DNA of 64,000 nucleotides, taken from NCBI GenBank assembly GCA_030765055.1, contig CM060947.1:62955059-63019058 (forward strand), read 5' to 3'. How positions within the stretch are numbered: the first letter of the stretch is position 1; each line of letters opens with the position of its first letter. Positions 43,628 through 56,085 of the stretch are shown here, in pieces. The notes beneath the pieces are model-generated. The model ran no database searches. It saw only the letters and a list, made by a program, of their open reading frames with translations, and was not told the origin of the DNA. Made by a program: the position numbers and the translations under genes. Origin of the DNA: Mantis religiosa (taxonomy: Eukaryota > Arthropoda > Insecta > Mantodea > Mantidae).

Positions 43628-45060
43628 GAGATACACAAATATAATAATATTTAAAAACGATCTGTATTCTGTTATTAAGTTTAAGTTTGTGAGGTATTGC
43701 CGCTAACAACAGTAAACCTTAACAAAAGTTTACAATCAAATTGTATAAAATGTATTGAGTAATTCCATATATGTAATATCCATACATGGTGTTGATTTTT
43801 ATCTGTAATTTTACCGCGCAAATTTTGACGCCATCATTAGCATCTCTGATGGAGCAAGTTTATATAGGATTCCCCTAGCGACTTGCGATCGTATTTGTTG
43901 TGCTGACAGCAGTTTTGAGGCCTCCCTCAATCGGCAGGTAAATGTAATATTTGGGAGATGGGTCTACCCGCGTAATTTAAAGGCGCGGGAATTTCGACTG
44001 GTGCGTAGATACAATAACTGTTTTTAAAAAAAGCTATAAACTATAATACGCTGCACTGCAAAGATAATTATGCAGCCATAAACTATACCATGACGGATAT
44101 GCGAAATGATAAGTCAATCAACACTTATTTTACAATTAAAATCTACTTTTTGGTTATAGTAGGCATTTATGCATATTGTAAACCTGTTATATGAAATAGA
44201 AATATTTCAATTTGATCTCAATTCTTTTCTATCACCCACACTTTTCTCACAATGTAGCCTCATTACAAACCAGAAAAATAGTAGAACATGTTCTAGGTAT
44301 GAAAAATGAATTAGTGTTACAATATATACAAAGCTTTTTTTCTCGGGCAAAGCAAGAAGATATCTCTATTACATAGTCTTATATGTCCATTTTCTTATAT
44401 TTCCTTTCTCTCTTCCCCTTAAACACTGCATTGCGAGAGGGTATGCTTGAAACCTTTCTGTCATAAAGGTATTTATTAATTCTAGATTGGAATCAGTCAC
44501 TTTATACCGTCCAATGTCTTTCTTTTTGCGAGTAACTGATCCTGTCTCTTGGATGCATCTTTTGTTTTTAAAAGACATAAGGATACTAACATTAACAGAC
44601 ATTTTAATTGAGCGTGAGAATGACAAAAAGTTTATATCGTATACTGATAATAAGTAAGATGTTTATGTTGCAAACAAAGATATGTTAATTTGAAGGTACG
44701 TGGACACTTTTGACAACATTACGATCCGAGGAACCTGTCTGAATGCTGGATAGCTTTGCATTAACTCCTCTATGCAGTGGTTTAAGTTATATTTATATGT
44801 AGCACCAATTTTAATGCTGGTGCGAAAGTAGCATTCAACCATGAAGACGCGGTGCTCTGTGTTCATATCCAGGGGAAGCTAGTTATATTAGTTACGAGCC
44901 CAAACACACCCAGAGCGCTGTAATTTCCTTACTATTTCGCAAAAATATCCGCTTCCTTTCCGAAGCAAGCAATATGATTTCAGGATAATCACCAGTGAAC
45001 TATGACGCCATTCTTGCTCAATCGGAGGGCGGGAAATAACGAATAAAATTCAAAACCGTA
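43628..45060 (+). repeat. Rest of the tRNA-array unit split by the Polinton
   Basis: Post-Gly spacer (43628-43788), collinear with 20506-20664, then the transposon at 43789-45057. No tRNA gene lies here before Phe6. Confidence 0.65.
43789..45057. mobile_element. DNA transposon, about 1.27 kb, imperfect inverted ends
   Basis: The left end GGTGTTGATTTTTATCTG and the reverse complement of the right end GGTTTTGAATTTTATTCG agree over about 30 bp with mismatches. GACGCCAT occurs near both ends. On the minus strand a short frame (44663-44866) reads EHRVFMVECYFRT, like the start of a helix-turn-helix of insect transposases, and a second (44369-44626) is not recognised. It is clearly decayed. No sure target duplication. 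Confidence 0.55.
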
Positions 45061-45660
45061 TATGTGTATGAGGAGAAACTTTTGAAGCACTTATTTGGAG
45101 AACGGTAGGAAGGATGGAACAAGGAACAGATAAATTAACAAGCAGACGTGAATAACTGATTAGAACAAGTGGATCTCATAATCGTTCTACAATAACATCA
45201 CAACGTTTAGGAGCGTGCTATTTGAGATTTTACTAATTGCTGGTAAAATATTGGTAATTTTTGTTAAGGTATGTTCAAGTACAATTTGTAATATATCTAA
45301 AGCGCATTATCACAAAAGTTTGATTTCTAATATCTTGTATACTAGGAAAATTGACGGAGGCGTGTCTTGAAAGAAAGAAAGAAAGCATTCCAACAAACGT
45401 TTAAACAAACATATTGTGTAAATAAGTTACACGTTCCTTTGGGGCTGAGCGCTGTACCGAGTGAAATTGGACCACTTAGTGTTAAGGAAATGTAACTTAC
45501 TTCTAACATAGAACTGCTTGGTTAACCAACAGAAGTAGTTAAGCTAACAGAGTTTTGGATTGACGATCCTTGTGTCCCTGAATGTGTAAGTATATTGTGT
45601 ATAACAATGCACTCCATGCAGGCTGCAGAAAAGTAATGTGTGTTCTTCTGTTGACATGAG

Positions 45661-45733
45661 GCCGAAATAGCTCAGTTGGGAGAGCGTTAGACTGAAAATC
45701 TAAAGGTCCCTGGTTCGATCCCGGGTTTCGGCA
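45661..45733 (+). tRNA. trnF-GAA: tRNA-Phe(GAA), copy Phe6
   Basis: All stems intact; anticodon loop CTGAAAA (one G to A after the anticodon). TTTT downstream. Confidence 0.95.
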
Positions 45734-46317
45734 GTGTATTTTGTTTAGGAATATCTAGCCTCAATATGGCTTAGGCTTCAATACGAATTTCGCAGAGAAG
45801 CACGGAGCACTTCTTCATACCAAAATAGCTGGAATGGCAGTGTGAGACTGTTCTTAAGCTATTGGCTATGTCCTTTTTAAAGAATGACTACTTGGTGTAT
45901 TATTAACGAGGCTATAGTACCATGGCTCAGTTGCACAATTAGCTGGAAATCTCGGATTTGGAAAATGGCTTTTTTGAAACCACAATGAAAGGATTTATAA
46001 ACATTGAGAATAAGTTAAAGCCAATATTGGTTATTACTGTGAAGTGCATATTAAGGTTGAGGTATAGCAGGTATGACATTGGAGACAGATTAAGTGATCC
46101 AAAAATGCCACTTATGAATACGTTCTTCCTGCTGCTCAAGTTTCACTAAATGGAATATATTGGTATAGCAAAATGACTGAACTCGTAGAGGTCACATCCG
46201 ACAAAGGCGCTTCTACAGGAGCACTTAGTGTTAAAGTAGTTGGAGCAAAAGCTGAAAAGGGAGTACAACTTTGTTAAACTTCATAATATAAAAAGCGTTG
46301 TAACCAGTCTTACCAAG

Positions 46318-46392
46318 GACCGTGTGGCCTAATGGATAAGGCGTCGGACTTCGGATCCGAAGGTTCCGCAGGTTCGAATCCTGTCACGGTCG
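46318..46392 (+). tRNA. trnR-TCG: tRNA-Arg(TCG), copy Arg6, two extra bases
   Basis: Acceptor, anticodon and T arms match the intact copy at 57268, but the variable region has two additional bases (AAGGTTCCGCAGG), giving 75. A longer variable loop may be tolerated. TTTTTT about seven bases downstream. Confidence 0.85.
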
Positions 46393-46429
46393 ATAAGAAT
46401 TTTTTCCTCACTAATATCATTTACTTTGA

Positions 46430-47030
46430 TGCGAATATTTTGGAAGGATGATGATGTGATGAACTCCGAGTGGATTATCTTGAAGCCCCAGGTTGGAAAG
46501 CCATCTTGACGCTGAATTTTTTTTTATGATGACGTTGAGATGCAGATTAATTTCTCACCTTTGGTGACGATCTTGAAGAAATCTAGAAATCTCTCCTGCA
46601 ACTCTGGATAGTTAGGCGAATGTGTAATATATGAGCGATGAGATTGTTTTCTTTTTAAAGAATTGTTGTTCAAAATAGAAATTTAACTCCTAGTAAACAA
46701 TTTTAAATAGTTTGAAACAGTTACAAATATTATTAATGTAGTCTTTTACAACCAGCAGTAGATGCCACTATGAACTGTTTCTTTTCTCTCGCACACGCTA
46801 CTTATGTATCTTTTCTGCACATACTCGGAGAGACAAGTACACGTCGTTACCCTAACACTTTCATAAGCAGAAGAACAAAATCTTTTAAAACATTTAACAG
46901 CTTATCATGTTACGTTGTCATGGTTACACCATTACCTACTTTACATCACTTTTCTATTTTATTAAAAATACTAATCTCTTTGACTATTCCTAACAAAACC
47001 AGAGGAATCTAAAATAACTGATACAACTTT
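46430..47030. mobile_element. Insertion of unknown type, second copy
   Basis: Collinear with 12143-12768 and at the same place in the unit. See that entry. Confidence 0.55.
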
Positions 47031-47695
47031 AGGCCGAGAATTCAGGAGAAAGAAGTACTTGTTTCGGCGTACGCTTTGCTTAATGAAATTATTATTACTG
47101 TTTTTATTGGCTATTTTAAAAGTGTTAGAAGGTTGCTTCTTACGAATGGAATTGTAAGTAGTCGCAAAAATTTCCGCGTTCCTGCGAAAACTTCTAGAAA
47201 CCAAAGAAGACAAATTTGGTATTTCTAAACAACATGTGCAGTTAATTTGTGTTTTATATCTTAATGTGGGGGTTATTAAAATATAAATGTAGCGATTCCT
47301 CTAATCCCTTACCAGGTTTCTCGTAAGCTTCAGAGGATCAGATCAGTGTGATAATAAGAAGGATTTTATTCAAAGGTCACTTCCTTCTGATGAATATCAG
47401 CGAATGCAGTCAAATGTCCTTATGATTAAGTATGAGGTAGGCCAAGTACACTTAAATACTTTGTATCAAATTACTTTTGCTTGGAAATAGGATTTTCTTC
47501 AGACCAAGTAAGCCAAGGTATCAACATCTGTGAAGAACTCACTAAGTTATTGTCAAGTATAACCGGAGCTATTTCTGGAAGATTGGCATATTAAATTTAC
47601 TAAATTTCCCCCCCCAAATCTGTTGGGGAAAAGAAATCACAGGTCTTAATATTTTGACATCCTTGAAATAGTCTAATAATGCTTCTTATAAACAT

Positions 47696-47766
47696 GCATC
47701 GGTGGTTCAGTGGTAGAATGCTCGCCTGCCACGCGGGCGGCCCGGGTTCGAATCCCGGCCGATGCA
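47696..47766 (+). tRNA. trnG-GCC: tRNA-Gly(GCC), copy Gly8
   Basis: Intact, with T loop TTCGAAT, one base different from the majority. Confidence 0.96.
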
Positions 47767-48723
47767 AGTTGTTTTATTTAGCTACCCTTGAGCGAGACAT
47801 TCAGTGTTACTTATCTCCTTGAAATTGTTAGTACCATTCATAGCTAAGTCTGACAATGTGTAGAGACGCTTTAGTTTTATTACATATTGCTAAGTTAGTG
47901 ACGTTAATTGATATGATGCTGCGTGATAGTTCTAGAAATCCGCACGGTGGGAGCTCTTGTCGAACTTTCGCTTGAATTTGATCATAATGAACTTAAATGA
48001 TCCTGCATAAAATTATATCGCGATGTGTTATTATTTTCATTTGTGTTGAAGTACTGTGCCAGCATAGTAAATATACCTTATTTGTAGAGGAAATGGCGCC
48101 TACAAAGAGTAAATCTTTGCAAAAGGTTGAATAGAAATTGTATTAAAATATTAAATGTATTGAGAGTTCCTCAAACTCCTTTAATAAAATCACATATAAG
48201 TATGTGAAGCAGTTACTTGGAAAACAGGAGGATGAATGGAATAAGAAAGAGCTGAATTCATAAGCAGACGTGAATAACTGATTAGAACAGGTGGATTCTC
48301 ATAGTCGTTCTACAATAACATCACAACGTTGTTTATAACAGCACGATATTTGACATTCTACTATTTGCCGCTTAAATTAGGTAGCTTTTGTTAAAGTTTG
48401 TTCAATTCTAAGATTCTATTTATCGAAAGCGCTTTATTACAAGAGTGAGATTTCAAATATCTTGTCCTGTGGTGGAAAATAAGTGACAGACGCGGCTTGA
48501 ATGAAAGCAATAGTTGCAACAAACTCTTAAATGAACGTATTGTGTAAATAAGTTGCTTGTCTCTTCGGGCCTTAGCGCTGTAGCAAGTAAACTTGGACTA
48601 CTTCGTGTGTATTAAGTATAATCATTTCTTGCATTACTCCTTGGTTACCCGGTACAAATAGGTAGAATTGAGACAGTTACGCTATCAAAGTTCCCTGCAG
48701 CAGAGGTGGGGATACTTGAACAA

Positions 48724-48783
48724 GCCGCATAGCTCAGCTGTAAGATCATTAAACTAAAGATCTAAAGGTGCCGGGTTTCGACA
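48724..48783 (+). pseudogene. tRNA-Phe pseudogene Phe7
   Basis: The same lost B box as Phe3, with different private substitutions (TGTAAGATCATTAAACTAAAG). Confidence 0.8.
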
Positions 48784-48967
48784 GTATAGAATATCTGTCC
48801 GAATACGGCTAGGATTCATTACGAATTTCTCAGAGCATCGCAGAGCACTTTGTCATACCAAACTACCTGAAATGGCAATATGAGAATAAAGTCGTAAATC
48901 TCTCAGTTTCGGCTATGCCCTGTTTCAAGAATGACTTTTCGGTGTACTTATAACTATGTTATAATTA

Positions 48968-49588
48968 GGGCCAGGTAGTTTAGGCAAAAATTCGGGAAGT
49001 TAGTCGTGCACGAGGTATAGATCATCAACTGAGCAAATCTCTGTTTCACATAACCTTGCCCCGCTGACGTGTATCACTCCACGTGCAACTACCTTCCCCC
49101 TCATCCTAATTGGCTAATGCTTTCGCGCCATAGGCCATTGGCGGTGCCTTCCCGTCACATTTAAACCTGCAGTAAACGTAATAATAATTGCCAGGAAGAT
49201 AGATAAAATCATACAAATAAAAATATAAAGGCATGCAAAAATAATTAAGTTTATAATGAAACTGAGCAAGTTGAAACTGAATGAATGAGCAATGAAACTG
49301 AAACAAGTTTATAATGAAAGGCCTTCGGCCTTTTCCACTGGGATGTTTTAAAACCAGCACACATACCTTGCAAAAATGCTTGTCTTTCAGTCTTAAATGT
49401 CGTGTCACGCCATTCTTGTCGTATGTCCTTCATTTACCCAAGTCTCGTCAAGGTAGTATATTTTGCAACTTATATCTCCGTACAATCTGATTGTCCTTAA
49501 ATAACGTCTTCGCCACACAGCAATATCCCCCCTGGAGTGGTAAGTTTTCCTGTTGTCTCAATTTCATTTCGCGATGTTCCTACGCATC

Positions 49589-49670
<82 letters not shown>

Positions 49671-49745
49671 GTAAGTTTGGAGCACAGCTGTTCAACTTCT
49701 CTCACTGACAAAGACGGATTCTTCTCTTTGAGTGCATTAAACATA
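48968..49745. mobile_element. DNA transposon remnant, second copy, with (AC)n
   Basis: It matches 14890-15510, including the hairpin AAAGGCCTTCGGCCTTT and the minus-strand helix-turn-helix fragment (about 49672-49740). It differs by a small extra segment at about 49146-49230 and by an AC microsatellite of 39 repeats (49590-49668) where the other copy has ACACAC. The right end is lost. Confidence 0.6.
49590..49668. repeat. (AC)n microsatellite
   Basis: 39 uninterrupted AC repeats inside a transposon remnant whose other copy (about 15428) has three. Confidence 0.98.
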
Positions 49746-49761
49746 TCCTTCCTTGGGAGGA

Positions 49762-49832
49762 GCATCGGTGGTTCAGTGGTAGAATGCTCGCCTGCCATGC
49801 GGGCGGCCCGGGTTTGATTCCCGGCCGATGCA
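49762..49832 (+). tRNA. trnG-GCC: tRNA-Gly(GCC), copy Gly9
   Basis: Acceptor and both stems are complete. Changes are CTGCCAT in the anticodon loop and TTTGATT in the T loop, the latter weakening the B box. Confidence 0.86.
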
Positions 49833-50862
49833 AGTAGTTTTATGTGGCTACCTGTTTGCGTGAAGATGTTGTGTTGCTAATTTATTTAAAACTGTTAGTA
49901 CCAGTCATAGCTAGGCCAAACGGTGTGACGAGATGCTTTAGTTTTATGAAATATTGCTATGTTGATGACGTTAATTGTTATGATGCTACGTGAAAATTCT
50001 TGAAATCCGCACTCTGGAAGCTTTTGTTAAACTTTCGATCTAATTTAAACATAATGGACTTAATGAAACTGCATATTAATTGTATCGAGATAGCCAAAGA
50101 AGGAAAATAACATTTGGAAAGAATCATTCTGTTACTAAGTTCATTTGTGTTGATGTACTGTATCAGTATAATAAAACTCAATTATTTGTGCAGGTATTGC
50201 CACTAATAACAGTAATGTTTGTGTAGAAATTGTAGTAATTGTCTGGAGGGTTTATCAAACTCCTTCAATAAAATCGCAAAAAAGTACCAGGATGAACTTG
50301 TGAAGGAGTATTTCCTGCAAAAATTAGGACGGATGGTATAAGGAGCGGATAAACTCACAAGGAGAACTGAATAACCGATTAGAACAAGTGGATTGTCATA
50401 ATCGTTCTGCTACTACAAAACGTTGTTTAGAGCAGCGATTCTACTATTTGCTGCTTGAATATAGGTAATTGTCGTTAAAGGATACTCAACCTACGATTTG
50501 CAATATATCTAAACGCTTAGTTACGGGAGAGAGCTTTCAAATATCTTGTCGTATACAAGGAAAATTGCTGGCAGACGTGACTTGAATGAAAGACAGCATT
50601 TCAACAAACGCTTAAACAATCACATTGTGTAAATAAGTTCCTCGTTCCTTCGGGGCTGAGCGCTGTACTGGGTGAAACTGGACCACTTATTGTTTAGGAA
50701 TTATAACTTTATTTCTAGCACAGTGCTGCTTGGTTAACTAGCAGAAATAGTTCGGCTAACAGAGTTTTGGATTGGCGATATGAATGTGCAAGCATACTTT
50801 GTGTAAGGGCACATTTTAAGAAGACCTCAGATATAAAAAGTGCGTTGTGCACCAAAGGTCAA

Positions 50863-50926
50863 GCCGAAATAGCTCAGTTGGGAGAGCGTTAGACTGAAAA
50901 CCCTGGTTCAAACCCGGGTTTCGCCA
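50863..50926 (+). pseudogene. tRNA-Phe pseudogene Phe8
   Basis: Nine or so bases lost after the anticodon (GACTGAAAACCCTGG), so the anticodon stem cannot form. A and B boxes are still near-normal. Confidence 0.85.
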
Positions 50927-51531
50927 GAGTACTTTTTGGATATATCTAGCCGGAATATGAGTTAGGCTTCAATACGAATTTCACAGAGTAGCACAGAGCA
51001 GCTCGTTATACCGAAATAGCTGAAATGGCGGTATGAGGCTGTTCTCTTAAGGTGTTCGTCTATGCCCTTTTTCAAGAATGACTATTTGATGTATTATTAA
51101 CGAGGGTATAGTACCATGGTTCCATCGCACAACTATTTGGCAAATCCGGATTTGTAAAATGGCTTTACAAACCAGAATGAAAGTATTTACAAAAACAAAC
51201 ATAATATGCATGTGCTTGAATAAGATAAAGACAATATTGGATATTATTGTGAAGTACACATTAAGGCTGAAGATGTAGCAGATATGACATTGGAGAAATA
51301 CTCAGTGATCGAAAAATGCCACTTATGAATGCGTTCTTCCTAGTGATCAAGTATCGATTAATGGGGTATATGTATTAATATAGAAAAATTACTGAGCTCA
51401 TGTAGGGCTCATCTGACAAATGGGCTTCTAGAGGAGCACTTAGTGTTAAAGTAGTTCGAGCAAAAGCTGAAAAGGGAGTCAATTTTGTTATATTTGATAA
51501 TACAAAAAGAGCTGAAACGAGGATTATCAAG

Positions 51532-51584
51532 GACAACGCGGCCTTCGGATCCAAAGGCTGCAGGTTCCAGTCCTGTCATGGTCG
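51532..51584 (+). pseudogene. tRNA-Arg pseudogene Arg7
   Basis: GGACAACGCGGCCTTCGGAT joins the 5' acceptor side directly to anticodon-like sequence; the D arm is gone. T arm GGTTCCAGTCC as in Arg4. Confidence 0.85.
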
Positions 51585-52414
51585 ATAATAATTTTTTCCT
51601 CTCGAATTTCACTCACTTTAGGACGAGAGTTAGGAGGAGCAAGTACGCTTTTCTTACTGAAATAATTATTAATATTTTTGTGACTATTTTAAGGGTGTTA
51701 GAAAGTTGAATCTTAAGAATAGAATATATATTCTGTGTTGATTCACAAATTTCCACGTTGCCGGGAAATCTTCTGGAAACCAAAGCAGACAAATTTGGTA
51801 GTTCTTAACAAAATTTACATTGAAGTTGTGTTTTATCCCTTAATGTTGGATTATTAAAGTACGAGTATAAATACAGGGATTCCTCTAATCCCGTAGTAGC
51901 TTTCTTGAAAGCTTCAGAGGATCAGATCAGTGTGATCATTAGAGCTAATTCATCCAAAGGCCACGTCTTATGACGAGTATCAGGGAATGCAGACAAATTA
52001 TTCTATGATAAAGAACAGGGTAGGCCAAGTATGGCAGCCGGGGTGATGTCAAGTTGAATGCCATGATGTACTAGAATGCAGTTCCCCATCAACTCGTATT
52101 CTGTATTGCTCAAAGATACAGTGGCATGCAGATTTAAAAGAATGAGATCTGGGAATCAAACATCGACACAAAGTGCCTTTGTATCGAATGTGTTTCTCTG
52201 GAAAATAGCATTTTCTTATGAAAATCCTTTAACTAATATTGGAAATACTTGTGAAGAACTCACTGAGTTATTGTCAAGTAAAAGTGAAAATATTTTCTGA
52301 AAATAATGACACATAAGGCTTGTTAAACTTTTTCTCGAAAGCCATTGTCAAAGGGAATCGGTCTAATATTTAGAATGCCTGTACGAAAGGAGGCCCAATG
52401 CATAATTCACACGG

Positions 52415-52485
52415 GCATAGGTGGTTCAGTGGTAGAATGCTCGCCTGCCACGCGGGCGGCCCGGGTTCGATTCTCGGCTGATGCA
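52415..52485 (+). tRNA. trnG-GCC: tRNA-Gly(GCC), copy Gly10, acceptor altered
   Basis: Anticodon arm intact. Acceptor GCATAGG against CTGATGC and T arm TTCGATTCTCGG contain two or three mismatches. Possibly a pseudogene. Confidence 0.78.
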
Positions 52486-52848
52486 AATAGTTTTATGTAG
52501 CTGTTTACCTGAGGCATGTGGTATTCCTAATCTCCTTCTAATTGTTAATACGGGTCATATCTAAGCCTGGCATTATGGCTAGACGCTTTAGTCTTATGAA
52601 GTATTATTATGTTGGTGATGTTGATATGACTTTACGTGAACATTCTGGAAATCCACATTGTGGTAGCTGTTACACTTTGATCGAATTTGAACATAATGGA
52701 CTTAATTATCCTCCTTACATTTATACGAAGTATGCAAAAAAAGGAAAATCACATTGTAAAACAATCATTCTGTTATTAAGTTTATTTGTGTTGAACTATT
52801 GCGTCGGGATAGTAATTATGCATTTTTTTTAAAAGCTAATGCCACCGA

Positions 52849-53450
52849 GCTCAGGCGGGTTCCATTGTAGTCCGTATTCGAGGGTCCCTAGCTCGAATCC
52901 CGTGGCCGGCCTACCTGACCCATGGGATTTGTCTGGGGTTTTCCCGGGTCATTAGGTGAATGCTGGGTGTGTTAATTACATTCCATGAATTTCCTGTCCC
53001 TCCATTTCATCTCCATTATCATTTCATATCATCTCTCATATGGTGGTCTCTTCCTGGGTAAGAACTGTCTTCGTGTGTCTAGGCAGTTCATGGCAGGATG
53101 ATGTGATCTGAGAAAAACTAGTTCATCCTCCGATAGTTCGGTTGCCGGTCTTTGAATCTGCTGCTGGGACACTTTCGAAACCGGCTGCCAGGCACCATTG
53201 ACGAATCGGCTGTTGGGCCCGTTTACGTACCGCTATAGGGGGACATTTCCGTCGTCCGGACCTGCCGGGGGAAGTCTGTCTAAATATTGGGATCCTGTCC
53301 TCTGCATTGTTGGAGAGCTTTTGGACGGCCGCCCTTGCCTACTCATGTCTTATCCTTCCTTCAGCGGGGTGTCCCACATGAGGGCATAGGTACAATGGAT
53401 CATGACTGGTCTCCGTGCCGAATTCCTTCCGTAGTTAATCTCAGTTTTAA
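52849..53450 (+). mobile_element. tRNA-headed retroposon, about 600 bp
   Basis: Begins with an A-box-like GAGCTCAGGCGG and a B-box-like AGCTCGAATCCC. The body includes TTTTCCCGGGTCATTAGG, CATCTCTCATATGGTGGTC and GACTGGTCTCCGTGCCG. It interrupts GTAATGCC..CTAACAACAG, the normal post-Gly spacer, with a TAATGCC-like duplication. A 63-codon frame inside (53198-53389) is not protein-like. A second copy, 58615-59183, is at the same point of U10. Confidence 0.65.
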
Positions 53451-53575
53451 TAGGTAATTACGGTAACAACAATAAATCATTATAAAGTTTTGCATAGAAA
53501 TTATATCAAATGCACTGAGAGTTTCTGAAATTCTTTTCAATCGCGTATAAGTGTGATGACCAATTTCTAAAACAA

Positions 53576-56085
53576 TTATTTGAAAAACAGTAGGTCGGAT
53601 GGTTAAAAGATAAAATTGCAAGCAGTCGCGAATAGCTGATTAAAAAGTTGATTCTCATTATCGTTCTACGGTAACACTACTAGTTTTTAGCAGCATGCCG
53701 TTTGCGATTCTATTATTTGCCGCTTAAATAAGGTAATTTTTGTTGAAGTTTGTTCAAGCTACGATTTGCAGTATATCAAAAGTCTTTGTTACAAGGGTGA
53801 GATTTCAAATCTCTTGTCGTATAAAGGGAAAGAGATATCAGAAGAGACTTGAATGAAAACAACCATCGCAACAAACGCTTAAATAAACGTATTGTGTCAG
53901 GCAGTTTCAGTTTATGTTGTGCTTAGTGCTGCACCGAATAAATTAGGACCAATTTTTAAGTATAATTATTTCTGCCATAGTACTCCTTGGTTAAGCAGCA
54001 GAAGAGAGAATGAGAGAGTGTTGGATTATGTTCCTGAATGTGACAAATCGCTCATATAAAGATAAGCACTAGCAAAGGCTCAACCAGGACAGGCCTTAAT
54101 ATGATAGAGCCAGTATGGAATATTATAATGAACCACATACTAAGGCTGAAAAATACAAGACAGTGGAGAAAGAGAGTTGGTGGGTGAAGAATGGCATCTT
54201 CCTGCTACTGAAGTTTCAATTAATAAGTTAAATATATGGGTATAGCAAAACCAACTGCTTGAAGAAATCGCATCATATAGAAATGGGCTTCTAAAATAGC
54301 ACTTGTGTTAAAGTACGAGTAATGCCTCCTATTGTTTTCTCTTTTAATTGCCAAGACAATTGAATCCAATTTACTTAGCATGAAAACTACAACATTGACG
54401 ATTAATTTGTCACTATTCAATATAATCTCCACCCTTTTTCACAGTTTTGGTTCACCTTTTAACTAGGGAATGTATTCTAATATTATATAAAATATATATT
54501 CAGGGAATCCTCTAATTCCTTACCAGCTTTCTCGTACTTTCCAGAGCAACAGCATTCTAAGTCTGATGATTAGAGGAACTTCATTCAAAGGCCGCGAATA
54601 TCATCGAACCAGACGCTTTTCCCTATGAATAAGGATGAGGTACGGTAGGTGAAGTGTGCTAACCGGTGTGATGTCAATGTTGAAAGCAATGATCCACTTT
54701 ACTACATATCCGAATTATGTGATTTATATTCTTCCAGAATTTGAGCTCTCTCATCAACTGGTATGCTCAAGGATACCATATTAGGCAAATTTAAAAGGAT
54801 AAAGTCTGCTTATCAAACATCTATACAAATCGCTTTTGTTTCAAATAGGTTCTCCTGGAAATAGGATTTTCTAATGAAAATCCTTTAACTAAGATATTAG
54901 CTATTTGTAATGAAGAACTGAGTTATTGTCATACAAACGGAGTTATTTCTGTAAGACAACCGCACAAAAGGCTTGTTAAAATTATTATATTCTTTCCCCA
55001 AAGACATTTGACAAAAGGAATCACAAATATAAATATTCAGAATGCTCTTTACAAAAGAAAGCACAAGGGTTTTTTGACAAGCGCATCGGTGGTTCAGTGG
55101 TAGAATGCTCGCCTGCCACGCGGGCGACCCGGGTTCGATTCCCGGCCGATGCAAATATGTATTATACAGCACCTGTTTACTAGAAGATGTTGCGTTGCTA
55201 ATCTCCTTCAAAGTGTTAGAACCAGTCCCATCTAAGCCCTACGATATGTCCAGACGTTTAGTTTTATGAAGTATTACTGTGATTACTACGTTGGTGTTAA
55301 TATTGTGACTTTGTGAGTTCGTAGAATTAAAAGTCCAATTTGCCGAAATTCTAAATGTTCTTTATTTGCGTAGAGATACACTGTTCAATTCTCACGTAGC
55401 AACATTACATTACATAACACAATCTACAGCACCAAGGTCGATGGCAATAACAAACATGAGCTCTCGTTACAACACTTCACAGCTGACTCTCGTTTTACCC
55501 ACTCTGTTTACAACTCGTCACTTCCTTAAATACCTCATTCATAATTCGAGAGATTTCCAGAACAATTAAGAACCCGAAATAATCCAGATGTTACCAGAAA
55601 TTTCCATTTATCTCAGTTTGTTTTTTTCGGTAAGTCTTTTATCTCAGCTATCTTCATTTGCCGTCTCTTTGTGTACACTAGCCGCGTTATTGTTAACTGC
55701 TTATGCAAGCTCTTTATTACCGTCGGTTATCTACTTGCGCCGAAACCCTTATGCCCGTTACCGCGACAGTATGATGCTACGGGAAAGCTCTGGAAATCCA
55801 CACTCTAGGAACTATTGTTAAACTTTCAGTGGATTTTGAGCTTAATGATCCTGTATATTAACTGCATTGAGATAGACAAAAAAGGAAAATTAAATTTGAA
55901 AACCATCAGTCTGTTACTAAGTTCATTTGTGTTGAAGTACTGCGCCAGCATATTGGATATCCATTATTTGTACAGGTAATGCCACTAAAGCAGTAGTTCT
56001 TTACAAGTTATGTACAGAAAATATATTAAATTAATTGAGAGTTTCTCAAATTCCTTCCATAAAATCGCGTACAGGCATGAAGAAG
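53576..56085 (+). repeat. tRNA-array unit U9 (only Gly11 left)
   Basis: Phe and Arg have been deleted; at about 54050 and 54325 the unit sequence skips the expected gene positions, the second skip being filled by about 130 bp of AT-rich sequence of unknown origin. A further insert of about 430 bp (55345-55770) with no recognised content separates the two halves of the post-Gly spacer. Confidence 0.65.
55083..55153 (+). tRNA. trnG-GCC: tRNA-Gly(GCC), copy Gly11
   Basis: Intact apart from G to A in the variable region (GCGACCCGGG). The only surviving tRNA gene of its unit. Confidence 0.95.

Larger units (their letters stand above)
45061..48200 (+). repeat. tRNA-array unit U6 (Phe6-Arg6-Gly8)
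   Basis: The duplicate of U2. It shares the insert found at 12143-12768 (here about 46430-47030) and the run CCCCCC before Gly. Confidence 0.75.
48201..50300 (+). repeat. tRNA-array unit U7 (Phe7 pseudogene, no Arg, Gly9)
   Basis: The duplicate of U3. The transposon copy (48968-49745) joins Gly9 directly, without the spacer that normally precedes Gly, so a deletion has occurred relative to U3. Confidence 0.72.
50301..53575 (+). repeat. tRNA-array unit U8 (Phe8 and Arg7 pseudogenes, Gly10)
   Basis: The duplicate of U4/U5. Contains a retroposon at about 52849-53450. Spacers hold only unit sequence. Confidence 0.72.

Noticed and set aside
49491..49817. Frames with Thr-His or Cys-Val repeats
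   Set aside because: Translation of the AC microsatellite; only the short helix-turn-helix part at 49672-49750 has meaning, as a transposon remnant.
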